Below, one piece after another: positions 51,083 to 51,083 of a stretch of DNA of 51,083 bases. The stretch is taken from assembly GCA_945910645.1 (NCBI GenBank), contig CAMDZB010000007.1, positions 1 through 51,083 on the forward strand, in the 5' to 3' direction. Position 1 is the first letter of the stretch; each line of letters starts with the position of its first letter. The translations under genes and the position numbers were made by a program. Source of the stretch: an uncultured Spirochaetaceae bacterium (lineage in GTDB: Bacteria > Spirochaetota > Spirochaetia > Sphaerochaetales > Sphaerochaetaceae). The notes under the pieces were generated by a model. It worked only from the letters and a program-made list of their open reading frames with translations. It was not told where the DNA came from and did not search any database.

Positions 51083-51083
51083 A

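Overview
The window reads as a dense, chromosomal core region of an anaerobic, diderm (two-membrane) bacterium of moderate-to-low G+C content. The most likely placement is Spirochaetota, of the Treponema/Sphaerochaeta type. This is an inference from the gene mixture and not from any marker search: dimeric glycyl-tRNA synthetase, high-molecular-weight rubredoxin, NfnAB, a Na+-pumping methylmalonyl-CoA decarboxylase, LptF/LptG, beta-barrel proteins with signal peptides, EpmA/EF-P and ThyX. No phage, insertion sequence, CRISPR array or integrated element is visible.

Layout. 1-1212: the end of a repeat-bearing surface protein and a two-way terminator. 1235-7415: mostly single genes (hibernation factor, dGTPase, Hrb, a DUF212 membrane protein, recA, a SIMPL lipoprotein, a MATE pump). 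7416-14619: an EF-G-like GTPase, glycyl-tRNA synthetase with a glycosyltransferase-like protein and a cysteine-desulfurase-like PLP enzyme, a YmdB-family protein with altered metal ligands, and uridine phosphorylase. 14605-22788: an envelope and replication block. It has a Pro/Val/Glu repeat membrane protein on the minus strand, then a tight seven-gene operon: a small membrane protein, polA, coaE, a TonB-like proline-rich membrane protein, an outer-membrane barrel, a CmpB-family membrane protein and a NUDIX hydrolase.

22833-30540: energy metabolism. It holds NfnAB, uracil permease and the four-subunit methylmalonyl-CoA decarboxylase. 30541-38994: a possible small structured RNA, then recO-recJ, rpsO-pnp-dut and lptFG. 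39042-46817: tgt, a large outer-membrane protein with a UUCG-loop terminator, a CPBP protease, tRNA-Phe, and thyX-epmA-efp-HAD. 46883-51083: pstSCAB behind a PhoP-box-like triplet of 11-bp-spaced repeats, facing the 3' part of a PhoR-like histidine kinase.

How the genes fit together. The metabolism is anaerobic: NfnAB links NADH, ferredoxin and NADPH; Hrb would feed electrons to a flavodiiron protein; the decarboxylase turns methylmalonyl-CoA decarboxylation into a Na+ gradient. Nucleotide handling (dgt, dut, thyX, udp, uraA, NUDIX) and recombination/repair (recA, recO, recJ, polA) are strongly represented.

The most notable signals are six. (1) Many single or lead genes have a -10 box only about 6-9 nt before ATG and no Shine-Dalgarno site, which suggests leaderless mRNAs. 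(2) The YmdB-family protein has lost most metal ligands. (3) There is a PhoP-type box before pstS. (4) Proline-rich single-pass proteins sit beside a barrel gene, with exact 87-bp coding repeats. (5) An unexplained intergenic element lies at 25085-25312. (6) A possible structured RNA lies at 30541-30638.
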